DNA of 12,189 nt, from positions 1 to 12,189 of the forward strand of contig QHNB01000089.1 in assembly GCA_003217965.1 (NCBI GenBank), given 5' to 3'. Positions within the stretch are counted from its first letter, which is position 1, and every line of letters starts with the position of its first letter. This DNA is from Verrucomicrobiota bacterium. Its GTDB lineage: Bacteria > Verrucomicrobiota > Verrucomicrobiia > Chthoniobacterales > UBA10450. This document shows, one piece after another, positions 1-7,136 of the stretch. A program made the position numbers and the translations under genes. A model generated the notes under the pieces. The model was given only the letters and a program-made list of their open reading frames with translations, did not search any database and was not told the origin of the DNA.

Positions 1-1
1 T

Positions 2-613
2 TCGCTTTATCTGCCGTTTTTCAAGGCGCCGGTTATCACCAACATGGGTTGGTTCACTATTCTGTTTTTCGCGCTCGTCATCGTGGGATCGTCAAACGCG
101 GTGAATCTGACTGATGGTCTGGATGGACTGGCCATTGGTTGCACGGTTACGGTGGCACTGGCTTATGCGTTTCTTTCCTATGCGGCTGGAAATTTTCGCA
201 TCGCGGAATACTTGCAGGTTCCTTTTTATCCATTTAGCGGTGAGCTGACCGTGATTTGTGCGGCCCTGGTCGGGGCCGGATTGGGCTTTCTTTGGTTCAA
301 TTGTTTTCCGGCAAAAGTTTTCATGGGCGACACCGGCTCGCTCGCCATTGGCGGAATGATCGGAGTGGTCGCCATTTGTTGTAAACAAGAACTGCTGCTG
401 GCGGTGGTTGGTGGCGTCTTCGTGATCGAAGCCATTTCCGTCATTCTCCAAGTGCTCAGTTTTCAGCTGACCGGGCGCCGCATTTTCGTGATGTCGCCGA
501 TTCACCATCACTTCGAGCTGGTCGGGTGGAAGGAGAATACCGTTATCGTGCGGTTTTGGATCCTCTCTGCCGTCTTCGCTGTGCTTGGTCTGGCGACGCT
601 AAAATTGCGATGA
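2..613 (+). CDS. mraY: Phospho-N-acetylmuramoyl-pentapeptide transferase MraY, C-terminal part
   Basis: MraY is the integral membrane enzyme that transfers phospho-MurNAc-pentapeptide from UDP to undecaprenyl phosphate, giving lipid I. The reading frame is open from base 2, so the gene starts before the window. The visible 203 codons begin with SLYLPFFK, a segment typical of the middle of MraY. They then show the catalytic Asp-rich motif NAVNLTDGLDGLAIG, the motif VFMGDTGSLAIGG, and the HHH loop PIHHHFELVGW followed by VRFWI. Several hydrophobic membrane segments surround these motifs, and the protein ends in a last helix and LKLR. The TGA stop overlaps the murD ATG by four bases, so the two are probably translationally coupled. 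The missing N-terminal part should lie just upstream, most likely preceded by murE and murF. The identification is firm; only the 5' end is unknown. Confidence 0.97.
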   Translation, partial: SLYLPFFKAPVITNMGWFTILFFALVIVGSSNAVNLTDGLDGLAIGCTVTVALAYAFLSYAAGNFRIAEYLQVPFYPFSGELTVICAALVGAGLGFLWFNCFPAKVFMGDTGSLAIGGMIGVVAICCKQELLLAVVGGVFVIEAISVILQVLSFQLTGRRIFVMSPIHHHFELVGWKENTVIVRFWILSAVFAVLGLATLKLR

Positions 614-1941
614 AAGCGCGTTACCAAGATACAAATGCCGTCGTCCTTGGTGCCGGACTGAGCGGAACAGGGGCGGCATTGCTGCTGAAATCCAAGGGCG
701 CGGAGGTCACCGTGCTTGATAGCGCGGATGAGACAAAGCTGTTGAAATCTACGATCGACAACCTGCGCGCGAACGGCGTGCGCGTGATCACAGGAGCAGC
801 GGCTGATCAAAGTCGTGATTCCTACGATTTGGTAGTGTTAAGCCCCGGCATCGATCCCGACTCCCGCCTCGCGCAAAATTTCGCGTCGCAAAAAGCCGAA
901 ATGATCGGTGAACTCGAACTCGGCTGGCGATTTTGCGAGCGGCCGGTCATCGCGATCACTGGAACTAACGGCAAAACGACGACCACAGAATTGATCGCGC
1001 AAATGTTGAACGCATGCGGCCAGCGAACAATTGCCTGCGGCAATATTGGGAAGCCCCTCACTCAGGTGGTGCGTGATCAATCGAACTTTGATGTACTCAC
1101 GGTTGAGGTCAGCTCCTTTCAACTGGAGACGATTAAGAGTTTTCGACCGGCGATCGCGGTTTGGCTTAACTTCGCGCCCGATCATCTCGATCGCTATTCA
1201 TCAGTCAGCGAGTATCGCGCGGCTAAGCTGCGCATTTTCGAGAACCAAACGGCGGATGAGGTTGCCGTGGTGAACGCGAGCGAAAACATTCCGCAAATCC
1301 GCGGACAGAGAGTGACATTCAGTGCCTACAACGACCAAGCGGACTTTCGGCTTTCTGGGAATACGATCTATTTTCAAAACAGCCCGGTGCTGCCCCTGGC
1401 CGAGGCGAAGCTGCGGGGTTCCCACAATATTGAAAACCTGATGGCGACGCTGGCCACGGGTCATGCCCGCGGACTTTCGTTCGAGCAAATGGTCCCGCCG
1501 CTCTGCCAATACGAGCCGCAGCCGCACCGCTGCGAATTTGTGCGGACTGTATCTGGGGTTGCCTACGTCAACGATTCGAAAGCGACCAATCTCGATGCCG
1601 TTGAGAAAGCATTGCTCGCGCAAACGAAACCGGTCGTGTTAATCGCGGGCGGAAAAGACAAGGGTTTCGATTTTCGATCATTGCAAGGCTTGGTGAAGGA
1701 GAAGGCGCGCGCCGCCATTCTCATTGGCGAAATGGCTGAGCGCATTCGACAGGACTGGCGCGAGGCGACACGGTGCGAACTTGCCCGTTCCCTGCCCGAT
1801 GCGGTCGAACGCGCACACGCCATCGCGCAACCGGGCGAGGTCGTCTTGTTTTCACCCGGGACCTCCTCCTTCGACATGTTCAAAAGCTACGCCGATCGGG
1901 GCGATCAATTTCGTTCGCTGGTCCGTGCTTTACCGAAATGA
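610..1941 (+). CDS. murD: UDP-N-acetylmuramoyl-L-alanine--D-glutamate ligase MurD
   Basis: MurD is the cytoplasmic ATP-dependent ligase that adds D-glutamate to UDP-MurNAc-L-Ala. The start chosen is the ATG inside the mraY stop (ATGA overlap). An open frame continues 28 codons further upstream, but that part only reads through the mraY end. The 443-residue product matches the usual length of about 440. It shows an N-terminal UDP-binding Rossmann motif GAGLSGTGAA (14-23) and the ATP P-loop GTNGKTTT (118-125). SSFQLE (168-173) and NFAPDHLDRY (187-196) follow. Lys206 in AAKLRIF aligns with the carbamylated lysine of E. coli MurD (Lys198). The C-terminal domain has PHRCEF (305-310), NDSKATN (321-327) and GGKDKG (347-352). 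SPGTSSFDMFKSYADRG (415-431) replaces the more common SPACAS form. No key residue appears to be missing. Confidence 0.97.
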   Translation: MKARYQDTNAVVLGAGLSGTGAALLLKSKGAEVTVLDSADETKLLKSTIDNLRANGVRVITGAAADQSRDSYDLVVLSPGIDPDSRLAQNFASQKAEMIGELELGWRFCERPVIAITGTNGKTTTTELIAQMLNACGQRTIACGNIGKPLTQVVRDQSNFDVLTVEVSSFQLETIKSFRPAIAVWLNFAPDHLDRYSSVSEYRAAKLRIFENQTADEVAVVNASENIPQIRGQRVTFSAYNDQADFRLSGNTIYFQNSPVLPLAEAKLRGSHNIENLMATLATGHARGLSFEQMVPPLCQYEPQPHRCEFVRTVSGVAYVNDSKATNLDAVEKALLAQTKPVVLIAGGKDKGFDFRSLQGLVKEKARAAILIGEMAERIRQDWREATRCELARSLPDAVERAHAIAQPGEVVLFSPGTSSFDMFKSYADRGDQFRSLVRALPK

Positions 1942-2489
1942 AAATGAAACTCCCACAGTTCCCGCGAATCGCTCCGCCGAAAAAGCGATTGCGCGCCGCG
2001 GCCGCGCGACGCGCCACTGCGCCGACTTCGGACTTCGAGGACATGTCGGAGCCGAACATGAAATTGTCGCGCGCGCTTTTGATCGTACTGGTTCTGCACA
2101 TCGTTGCGGTTGCGGGAATCATCGCCTTCAACGCAATCAAAAGTCGGCAAGGGTCAATTCCTGCGCCGGCGATGACGAGTGCCGGCGCAAAATTGAAACC
2201 GCAACCGGCAACCTCGACTGCTCCGCTCCTCACGCATCATGAAGACGCCCCTGCGCATTCAGTTTCGGCCGGAGCAAGGAGCGACAAGAGGACAAAACCA
2301 ACCGAGCCGCCGCTGCCGGAGGGCGCCAAGTATTACACCGTGGCCAAAGGCGATAATCCCGTCACCATCGCAAAAAAATTCAAAGTCTCCTACGACGACT
2401 TACTCGCCGCGAACCACATCGATGATCCGCGCAAATTAAAGGTGGGCCAGAAACTCATCATTCCGCCCAAGAAAGCGAAGAAAGGCTGA
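1938..2489 (+). CDS. Small single-pass membrane protein with C-terminal LysM domain
   Basis: This protein of up to 183 residues has no gene name that I recognise. Three parts are visible. First comes a basic, Pro/Ala-rich N-terminus (1-42). A single hydrophobic segment follows at about 44-66 (ALLIVLVLHIVAVAGIIAF). A Pro/Ala/Thr-rich spacer (about 68-128) leads to one LysM domain at 131-176, which starts KYYTVAKGDNPVTIAKKF and ends KVGQKLIIP. LysM domains bind GlcNAc-containing glycans such as peptidoglycan. The topology implies an inner-membrane anchor with the LysM domain in the periplasm. The start at 1938 overlaps the murD stop by ATGA, in keeping with the operon. The ATG at 2058 (Met41) has a better Shine-Dalgarno sequence (GGAG, 6-nt spacing) and would give 143 residues starting right at the membrane helix, so the true start is uncertain. 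The stop shares one base with the ftsW start. A role in placing or regulating septal peptidoglycan synthesis is inferred only from its position. Confidence 0.88.
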   Translation: MKMKLPQFPRIAPPKKRLRAAAARRATAPTSDFEDMSEPNMKLSRALLIVLVLHIVAVAGIIAFNAIKSRQGSIPAPAMTSAGAKLKPQPATSTAPLLTHHEDAPAHSVSAGARSDKRTKPTEPPLPEGAKYYTVAKGDNPVTIAKKFKVSYDDLLAANHIDDPRKLKVGQKLIIPPKKAKKG

Positions 2490-3631
2490 TGCATCGGAAA
2501 AGCGCACATTTTCTTTTTCTAGCTGTGCTCGGAATGCTCGTCATCGGCATCGTAATGCTTTTCAGCACCAGCGCCTTTGCCCGGGACGCGCACGGCGACG
2601 TTTATTTTTTCATTAAACGGCAGGCCATTTGGCTTGGGATTGGGCTGACGGCCTGCATGGCTGCGACGCTGGTTGACTATCATTTTTGGCAACGCACCTG
2701 GTGGCTTTGGTTTGCCGTTGCGTTGGGCACGCTCGCGCTTTGTTTTGTGCCGCATCTGGGGATGCGTATCAATGGTTCGCGTCGCTGGGTGGCTGCGGGG
2801 CCGATTACCTTTCAACCATCGGAGATTGCGAAAATCGCGGTGGTTTTTTTCCTGGCCTGGTGGTTTGCACGTTTCGAGAAGCGGAGCGCGAACTTGATTT
2901 GCGGTTTCGCCGTTCCTCTCGTTTTCATCGCGCTGGTCGTTTCGCTGATCATCACGGAGGTGGATCTTGGCACGACCGCGCTCATCGGCGCGACCACTTT
3001 TGTCATGATGTTCGTCGCCGGGACAAACTCAATTTTACTTGGTGCCTTATCGGCCAGTGGACTGGTGGGACTGCTCTGCGTCGCTTCGTGGATGCCGGAG
3101 CGAATGAGCCGGCTGCTCGCATTCATGCATCCGGAAAATTACAAGCAGGACGCAGGCTTGCAGCAGATGCAGGCGCTAATCGCCTGGGGGAGCGGAGGGA
3201 TGGAGGGTCTCGGGCTCGGCAACGGCCGTCAGAAAATGCTCTACCTGCCTTACGCCCACACCGATTTCATCTTTCCGATGATTGGCGAGGAGCTAGGACT
3301 GCGAGTGAGTCTCCTCGTCATATTTTTGTTCATTGTCATCATCGTATGCGGAATGATGATCGCGCTGCACGCGAAAGATCGCTTTGGTCTGTTGCTCGGA
3401 TGCGGCCTCGTTTCGCTGCTGGCCTTACAAGCGGCGCTAAACATTGGCGTCACGACCTCTTTGTTGCCGAATAAAGGATTGCCTCTGCCATTTATCAGTT
3501 ACGGCGGATCAAACCTGGCCGCGTGCCTGTTCGGCATTGGAATTCTTTTGAATATTTATCGCCAGGCCAAACTCGAACCGGAACACAACACTCGCGCGAC
3601 CATGCAGGCACGCGCCACGCCTCGAATTTGA
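2489..3631 (+). CDS. ftsW: Septal peptidoglycan glycosyltransferase FtsW (SEDS family)
   Basis: FtsW is a polytopic SEDS-family membrane protein that polymerises lipid II into septal glycan strands, normally with the class B PBP FtsI. The 380-residue product has about ten hydrophobic segments. It carries the SEDS signatures INGSRRWV (94-101) with FQPSEIAKIA (108-117), and EVDLGTTA (157-164). LPYAHTDFIFPMIGEELG (253-270) contains Asp259, inferred to be the catalytic Asp of the loop. NIGVTTSLLPNKGLPLPF (318-335) and ISYGGSN follow. The motif context inside a dcw cluster, before murG, favours FtsW over the elongation paralogue RodA. The ATG shares its A with the upstream TGA stop (TGATG), and a purine-rich AAGAAAGG lies just before it. 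The C-terminus is a short, polar tail. FtsI and FtsL are not in the window and may lie upstream of mraY. Confidence 0.95.
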   Translation: MHRKSAHFLFLAVLGMLVIGIVMLFSTSAFARDAHGDVYFFIKRQAIWLGIGLTACMAATLVDYHFWQRTWWLWFAVALGTLALCFVPHLGMRINGSRRWVAAGPITFQPSEIAKIAVVFFLAWWFARFEKRSANLICGFAVPLVFIALVVSLIITEVDLGTTALIGATTFVMMFVAGTNSILLGALSASGLVGLLCVASWMPERMSRLLAFMHPENYKQDAGLQQMQALIAWGSGGMEGLGLGNGRQKMLYLPYAHTDFIFPMIGEELGLRVSLLVIFLFIVIIVCGMMIALHAKDRFGLLLGCGLVSLLALQAALNIGVTTSLLPNKGLPLPFISYGGSNLAACLFGIGILLNIYRQAKLEPEHNTRATMQARATPRI

Positions 3632-3641
3632 AACGAGCAAA

Positions 3642-4649
3642 ATGAACGCAGTCATTGCATGTGGTGGAACTGGCGGACATTTGTTTCCCGGCCTGGCCGT
3701 GGCGGAAGTGCTTCGCCAACGCGGCCATGATCCGAGCATTGGATTGCCCTCGCCTTTCTCGCCGACCATTTTCGGTTTCGTTCGCCGTTTCAATGAAAGC
3801 CTCGCGCGTTGTCGCGCGATTTACCGCCGTTACAAACCGCAGGTCGTGCTCGGCATGGGCGGGTTCACGTCAACGGCGCCGGTGCTTGCTGGAAAAATGC
3901 GCGGTGTGTGCACGTTCATTCACGAGTCGAACGCGATTCCGGGAAAGGCCAACAAATTGACGGCGCGCCTCGTCCGTGCCGTCTTACTCGGCTTCAAAGA
4001 ATGCGCGCCATTCTTTCCAAGGGTGAAAACGGAGATCACGGGCACGCCCATCCGGACGGATCTGCAACGGATTGATCGTAGGCTTGCGCGCGAGAAACTC
4101 GGCTTGCACGGCGACATCTCCACGCTTCTGGTTATGGGCGGCAGCCAAGGCGCGAGCGGAATCAATCAAGCAATGATTAAATCGCTGCCGGCGCTGGCGG
4201 ATACCGCGCTTCAGGTCATTCATCTCACGGGTACGCGGGAGGAAAAACTTGTCGCTGACAATTATCGCCGGGCAAATGTTCCGGCCTTCGTGGCGTCATT
4301 TCACCACCGCATGGAGGAGGTTTACAGCGCGGCGGATCTGGCGGTCGCACGATCCGGCGCAGCCAGCCTGGCCGAACTGGCATCGTTCTCCTTGCCCGGA
4401 ATTCTCATTCCGTTTCCCTACGCTTCGGACGATCACCAAACGCGCAACGCGGAAATTTTTACCAAGGCCGACGCCGCAATTGTAGTGAAGGAAGCGGAGA
4501 TTCTTGATGACATCCTGGCGCGCAGAATCCGCGAGATTATCGATGATCCGGTGCGTTTGCAGCGGATGTCAAAAAATTCGGCGCGGCTTTCATCCCGCAA
4601 TGCCGCGAATGCGGTCGTGGAAACAATGGAGCGATATACCGCAACATGA
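3642..4649 (+). CDS. murG: UDP-GlcNAc:lipid I N-acetylglucosamine transferase MurG, short N-domain
   Basis: MurG is the membrane-associated GT-B glycosyltransferase that adds GlcNAc to lipid I to make lipid II. The 335-residue product shows the N-terminal glycine loop GGTGGHLFPGLAVAE (8-22), GMGGFTS (71-77) and HESNAIPGKANK (94-105). The hinge-proximal GTPIRTDL (134-141) and GGSQGASGINQ (166-176) follow. The donor-site segment includes ARSGAASLAELAS (236-248) and DDHQTRNAEIF (263-273). It is odd at about residues 29-45: the distance from GGTGGH to GMGGF is about 25 residues shorter than in E. coli MurG. The missing part would hold the second strand and helix of the acceptor domain. The frame stays open through the gap, so this is an in-frame deletion and not a frameshift. 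The gene starts 10 bases after ftsW with a poor Shine-Dalgarno sequence, and its TGA overlaps the next ATG by four bases. Confidence 0.95.
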   Translation: MNAVIACGGTGGHLFPGLAVAEVLRQRGHDPSIGLPSPFSPTIFGFVRRFNESLARCRAIYRRYKPQVVLGMGGFTSTAPVLAGKMRGVCTFIHESNAIPGKANKLTARLVRAVLLGFKECAPFFPRVKTEITGTPIRTDLQRIDRRLAREKLGLHGDISTLLVMGGSQGASGINQAMIKSLPALADTALQVIHLTGTREEKLVADNYRRANVPAFVASFHHRMEEVYSAADLAVARSGAASLAELASFSLPGILIPFPYASDDHQTRNAEIFTKADAAIVVKEAEILDDILARRIREIIDDPVRLQRMSKNSARLSSRNAANAVVETMERYTAT

Positions 4650-6940
4650 GGCCGTCAGCTGATTTAGATCTGGCGCGATTTCTTACGCGCGAGCATCACC
4701 GCATTCACCTGATCGGAGTGGCCGGCAGCGGCATGAGCGGTATTGCCGCGCTTCTGCTTGAACTTGGTCATCGCGTCAGTGGTTCGGACAAATCGATCTC
4801 ACTCGAGGTGGAACGCTTACAGCGACTCGGTCTGGAATTTTTCCATCACCATCGTCCAGAGGACGCGAAAGAGGCCGAACTAATCGTTTACTCCTCTGCC
4901 ATTAAGGAGCAAAACCCAATTCTGACGGCAGCCCGCGGCTCCTCCAAGCCGGTGGTGCGACGGGCGGAAGCTCTTGCTGCGATGATGCGCGATAAGCGCG
5001 GAATTCTGGTCGCGGGAATGCATGGCAAAACGACCACTTCCGCCATGGCCGCGCATGTTTTGCGGGAAGGCGGGTTGCACCCGTCGCATTATGTCGGCGC
5101 CGAGATTCCGATCCTCGGGCAGAACGCGCATTGGGATTCGCGCGGCGAGTATTTTGTGGCCGAGGGCGACGAAAGCGACGGCACGATCCGCCGCTTTCAT
5201 CCTCACTACACGCTGATTTTGAACATCGAACCTGAGCACCTAGATTTTTATGAGGATCTGGCCGCGATCGAAACGACTTTTGCCGAGTTGGTCGAGCAAA
5301 CAAGTGGCAAAGTGTTTTATAATGCTGATGACCCGACCGCCGCGCGCGTCTGTCAATGTGCTCAGTCAATCTCCTACGGCCTAAGCGAAGACGCGGATTA
5401 CCAGGGTAAAGACATCGCGCTCGAAGATTTTGCTTCGGTCTTTTGCGTTTATAGCAAGGGCAAACAACTCGGTGAGGCCCGGCTGAACGTGCCCGGGCGT
5501 CACAACGTCCAGAACGCGATCGCCGTCATCGCGCTCGCCACAGAGTTAGGTATTCCGTTCGATAAAATCGCTAAATCGCTGGCTAAATTTCAGCACGCCC
5601 GGCGGCGATTCGAAATTAAATATCAAAGCGATCGCTTTTTGTTGGTCGACGACTACGCCCATCATCCGACGGAAATTCGCGCCACGATCGCGACAGCGCG
5701 CTGGGCCGGCCGCGAACGCGTCCTGGCCATGTTCCAGCCGCACCGGTATTCCAGAACGAAAGCATTGCGCAAAGAGTTCGGCGCGGCTTTCGACTGCGCG
5801 GATCGAGTGGTGATCACGGATATTTACGCCGCTAGCGAATCACCAATTCCCGGAATCTCCGGCCGGGTTATTGCCGAGGAAATTTCTGCACACGGCCACC
5901 CCGGTGTCAGCTATCAACCGCGGCTTGCCCGTGTTCATTGCGACATCGGGAATATGCTTGCCTCGGGAGATCTGGTTCTCAGCCTCGGGGCTGGAAACAT
6001 TCACGAGCAGCTCTCAGTCCTGGCGGCTGAACTGGTCATCGCCGAGAAATTGAAAGCGATCGTCGGTGAAGAAGGCGACGTGCGTCTGCACGAGCCGTTG
6101 GCAAAACACACCACGTTGCGCGTCGGCGGCCCGGCGCAATTCTGGGTAGAACCTCGGACAGAAGCGTCGTTTGCAGAACTGATTCGCTTTTGCCGTCGTG
6201 AAAATTTGCCCCTGTTCGTCATCGGCCGCGGATCGAATTTGCTTGTTCGGGACGGCGGAATTCGCGGCCTCGTTGTTCATCCGTGCGGAGGCGAGTTCGA
6301 TCGGATTGAAGTCCAGAGCAATGAAATCACGGCTGGTGTCGGCGCAAAACTGAAACAGATCGCTTATGCCGGACGCAACGCTGGCGTTGGTGGACTGGAG
6401 TGGATGGAAGGTATTCCCGGCGAAGTCGGCGGCGCCTTGCGCATGAATGCTGGCGCCATGGGTGGGCAAACTTTTGAAAATGTCGTGCGCGTGCGGTTTC
6501 TCGATAGCGATGGCAATGCGCATGTGAAGACTCCAGCGGAAATGGAAGTGCAGTATCGCCATGTAGCGACCTTGGAAAAAAACTATGCCGTTTCGGCGGT
6601 CTTTCGCGGAGTGCCCAGCGCGAAAGATGAGATTGTTCGCAAACTGGAGGAGTCGCAGCACAAACGCCGCACCACGCAGCCAGCGGCATCAAGTGCGGGG
6701 TGCATTTTCAAAAACCCGGGAACTATTCCGGCCGGAAAATTGGTGGACGAACTGGGTTTGAAAAACACGAGCGTAGGCAAAGCGCGCGTTTCGGAAGTGC
6801 ACGGAAACTTTATTGTTAATGACGGCGGCGCTACCGCCGAGGAAATGCTCGAGTTGATCGAGCAAATCAAAGCAGCTGCGCGCTCAAAACGGGGAGTGGA
6901 GCTTGAGACTGAAGTGCAAATCGTGGGAGAGCCGCTGTGA
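4646..6940 (+). CDS. murC-murB: Bifunctional MurC-MurB: UDP-MurNAc--L-alanine ligase fused to UDP-MurNAc dehydrogenase
   Basis: This 764-residue cytoplasmic protein joins two consecutive precursor enzymes. Residues 1 to about 460 are MurC, which ligates L-Ala to UDP-MurNAc. They show GVAGSGMSG (24-32), the P-loop GMHGKTTTSAM (124-134), EGDESDGT (173-180), NIEPEHLDFY (193-202), VPGRHNVQNA (282-291), DDYAHHPTEI (335-344) and FQPHRYSRT (363-371). Residues from about 465 to the end are MurB, the FAD- and NADPH-dependent reductase that makes UDP-MurNAc from enolpyruvyl-UDP-GlcNAc. They show KHTTLRVGGPAQFW (487-500), IGRGSNLLVRDGGI (526-539), GIPGEVGGALRMNAGA (589-604), YRH (637-639), SAGCIFKNP (683-691), HGNFIVN (719-725) and LETEVQIVG (753-761). 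The short form without the type I insert suggests a type II MurB. The two parts meet with almost no linker and no internal stop. Cys686 sits where MurB usually has its proton-donating Ser. The start overlaps the murG stop by ATGA, and a GGAG lies 14 bases upstream. Confidence 0.96.
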   Translation: MRPSADLDLARFLTREHHRIHLIGVAGSGMSGIAALLLELGHRVSGSDKSISLEVERLQRLGLEFFHHHRPEDAKEAELIVYSSAIKEQNPILTAARGSSKPVVRRAEALAAMMRDKRGILVAGMHGKTTTSAMAAHVLREGGLHPSHYVGAEIPILGQNAHWDSRGEYFVAEGDESDGTIRRFHPHYTLILNIEPEHLDFYEDLAAIETTFAELVEQTSGKVFYNADDPTAARVCQCAQSISYGLSEDADYQGKDIALEDFASVFCVYSKGKQLGEARLNVPGRHNVQNAIAVIALATELGIPFDKIAKSLAKFQHARRRFEIKYQSDRFLLVDDYAHHPTEIRATIATARWAGRERVLAMFQPHRYSRTKALRKEFGAAFDCADRVVITDIYAASESPIPGISGRVIAEEISAHGHPGVSYQPRLARVHCDIGNMLASGDLVLSLGAGNIHEQLSVLAAELVIAEKLKAIVGEEGDVRLHEPLAKHTTLRVGGPAQFWVEPRTEASFAELIRFCRRENLPLFVIGRGSNLLVRDGGIRGLVVHPCGGEFDRIEVQSNEITAGVGAKLKQIAYAGRNAGVGGLEWMEGIPGEVGGALRMNAGAMGGQTFENVVRVRFLDSDGNAHVKTPAEMEVQYRHVATLEKNYAVSAVFRGVPSAKDEIVRKLEESQHKRRTTQPAASSAGCIFKNPGTIPAGKLVDELGLKNTSVGKARVSEVHGNFIVNDGGATAEEMLELIEQIKAAARSKRGVELETEVQIVGEPL

Positions 6941-6951
6941 TTGTGTTGTCG

Positions 6952-7074
6952 TGTCATTCTGAGCGAAGTGGAGCGAAGCGAAATGAAGGCAAAGAATCTC
7001 CCGCTACAGTTCGACCGCTCGGCTTTTTGAAATTAGAGATCCTTCGACTTCGCTCCGCTCCGCCCAGGATGACA
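6952..7074. repeat. Imperfect palindromic repeat (copy A) between murC-murB and ddl
   Basis: The 196-base spacer between murC-murB and ddl is mostly this element. The left arm (6952-7000) starts TGTCATTCTGAGCGAAG and ends GAATCTC. The right arm (7036-7074) starts GAGATCCTTCG and ends CAGGATGACA. Read on the other strand, the right arm begins TGTCATCCTGGGCGGAG, so the two arms are imperfect inverted copies. They could fold into a long hairpin in the transcript. The layout resembles a REP/BIME-like or MITE-like intergenic repeat. Copies B (10398-10483) and C (12072-12110) share the GTCATYCYGAGC end. An open frame of 67 codons runs through it but is not a credible gene. The remaining bases 7075-7136 show only the ddl ribosome binding site. 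Confidence 0.85.
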
Positions 7075-7121
7075 GATAGAACATGCCGGCGGGACAAAAC
7101 CCGACCGGTCGCTGGTACTAC

Positions 7122-7127
7122 GGAAGA
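7122..7127 (+). promoter_or_regulatory. Ribosome binding site of ddl
   Basis: GGAAGA lies 9 bases before the ATG at 7137. This selects that ATG over the in-frame ATG at 7083, which has no such sequence and would add 18 residues unlike any Ddl N-terminus. Confidence 0.65.
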
Positions 7128-7136
7128 ACCAATCCG

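Noticed and set aside
526..609. A 28-residue N-terminal extension of MurD
   Set aside because: The region codes for the end of MraY in another frame, MurD proteins start near the Rossmann motif, and the ATGA start at 610 fits the operon.
2686..3474. A 262-codon plus-strand frame inside ftsW
   Set aside because: It is out of frame with an unmistakable FtsW, and its translation is full of Arg, His and Gly with no family motifs.
7083..7136. An 18-residue N-terminal extension of Ddl
   Set aside because: There is no ribosome site before 7083, the residues do not resemble Ddl, and the ATG at 7137 has GGAAGA at good spacing.
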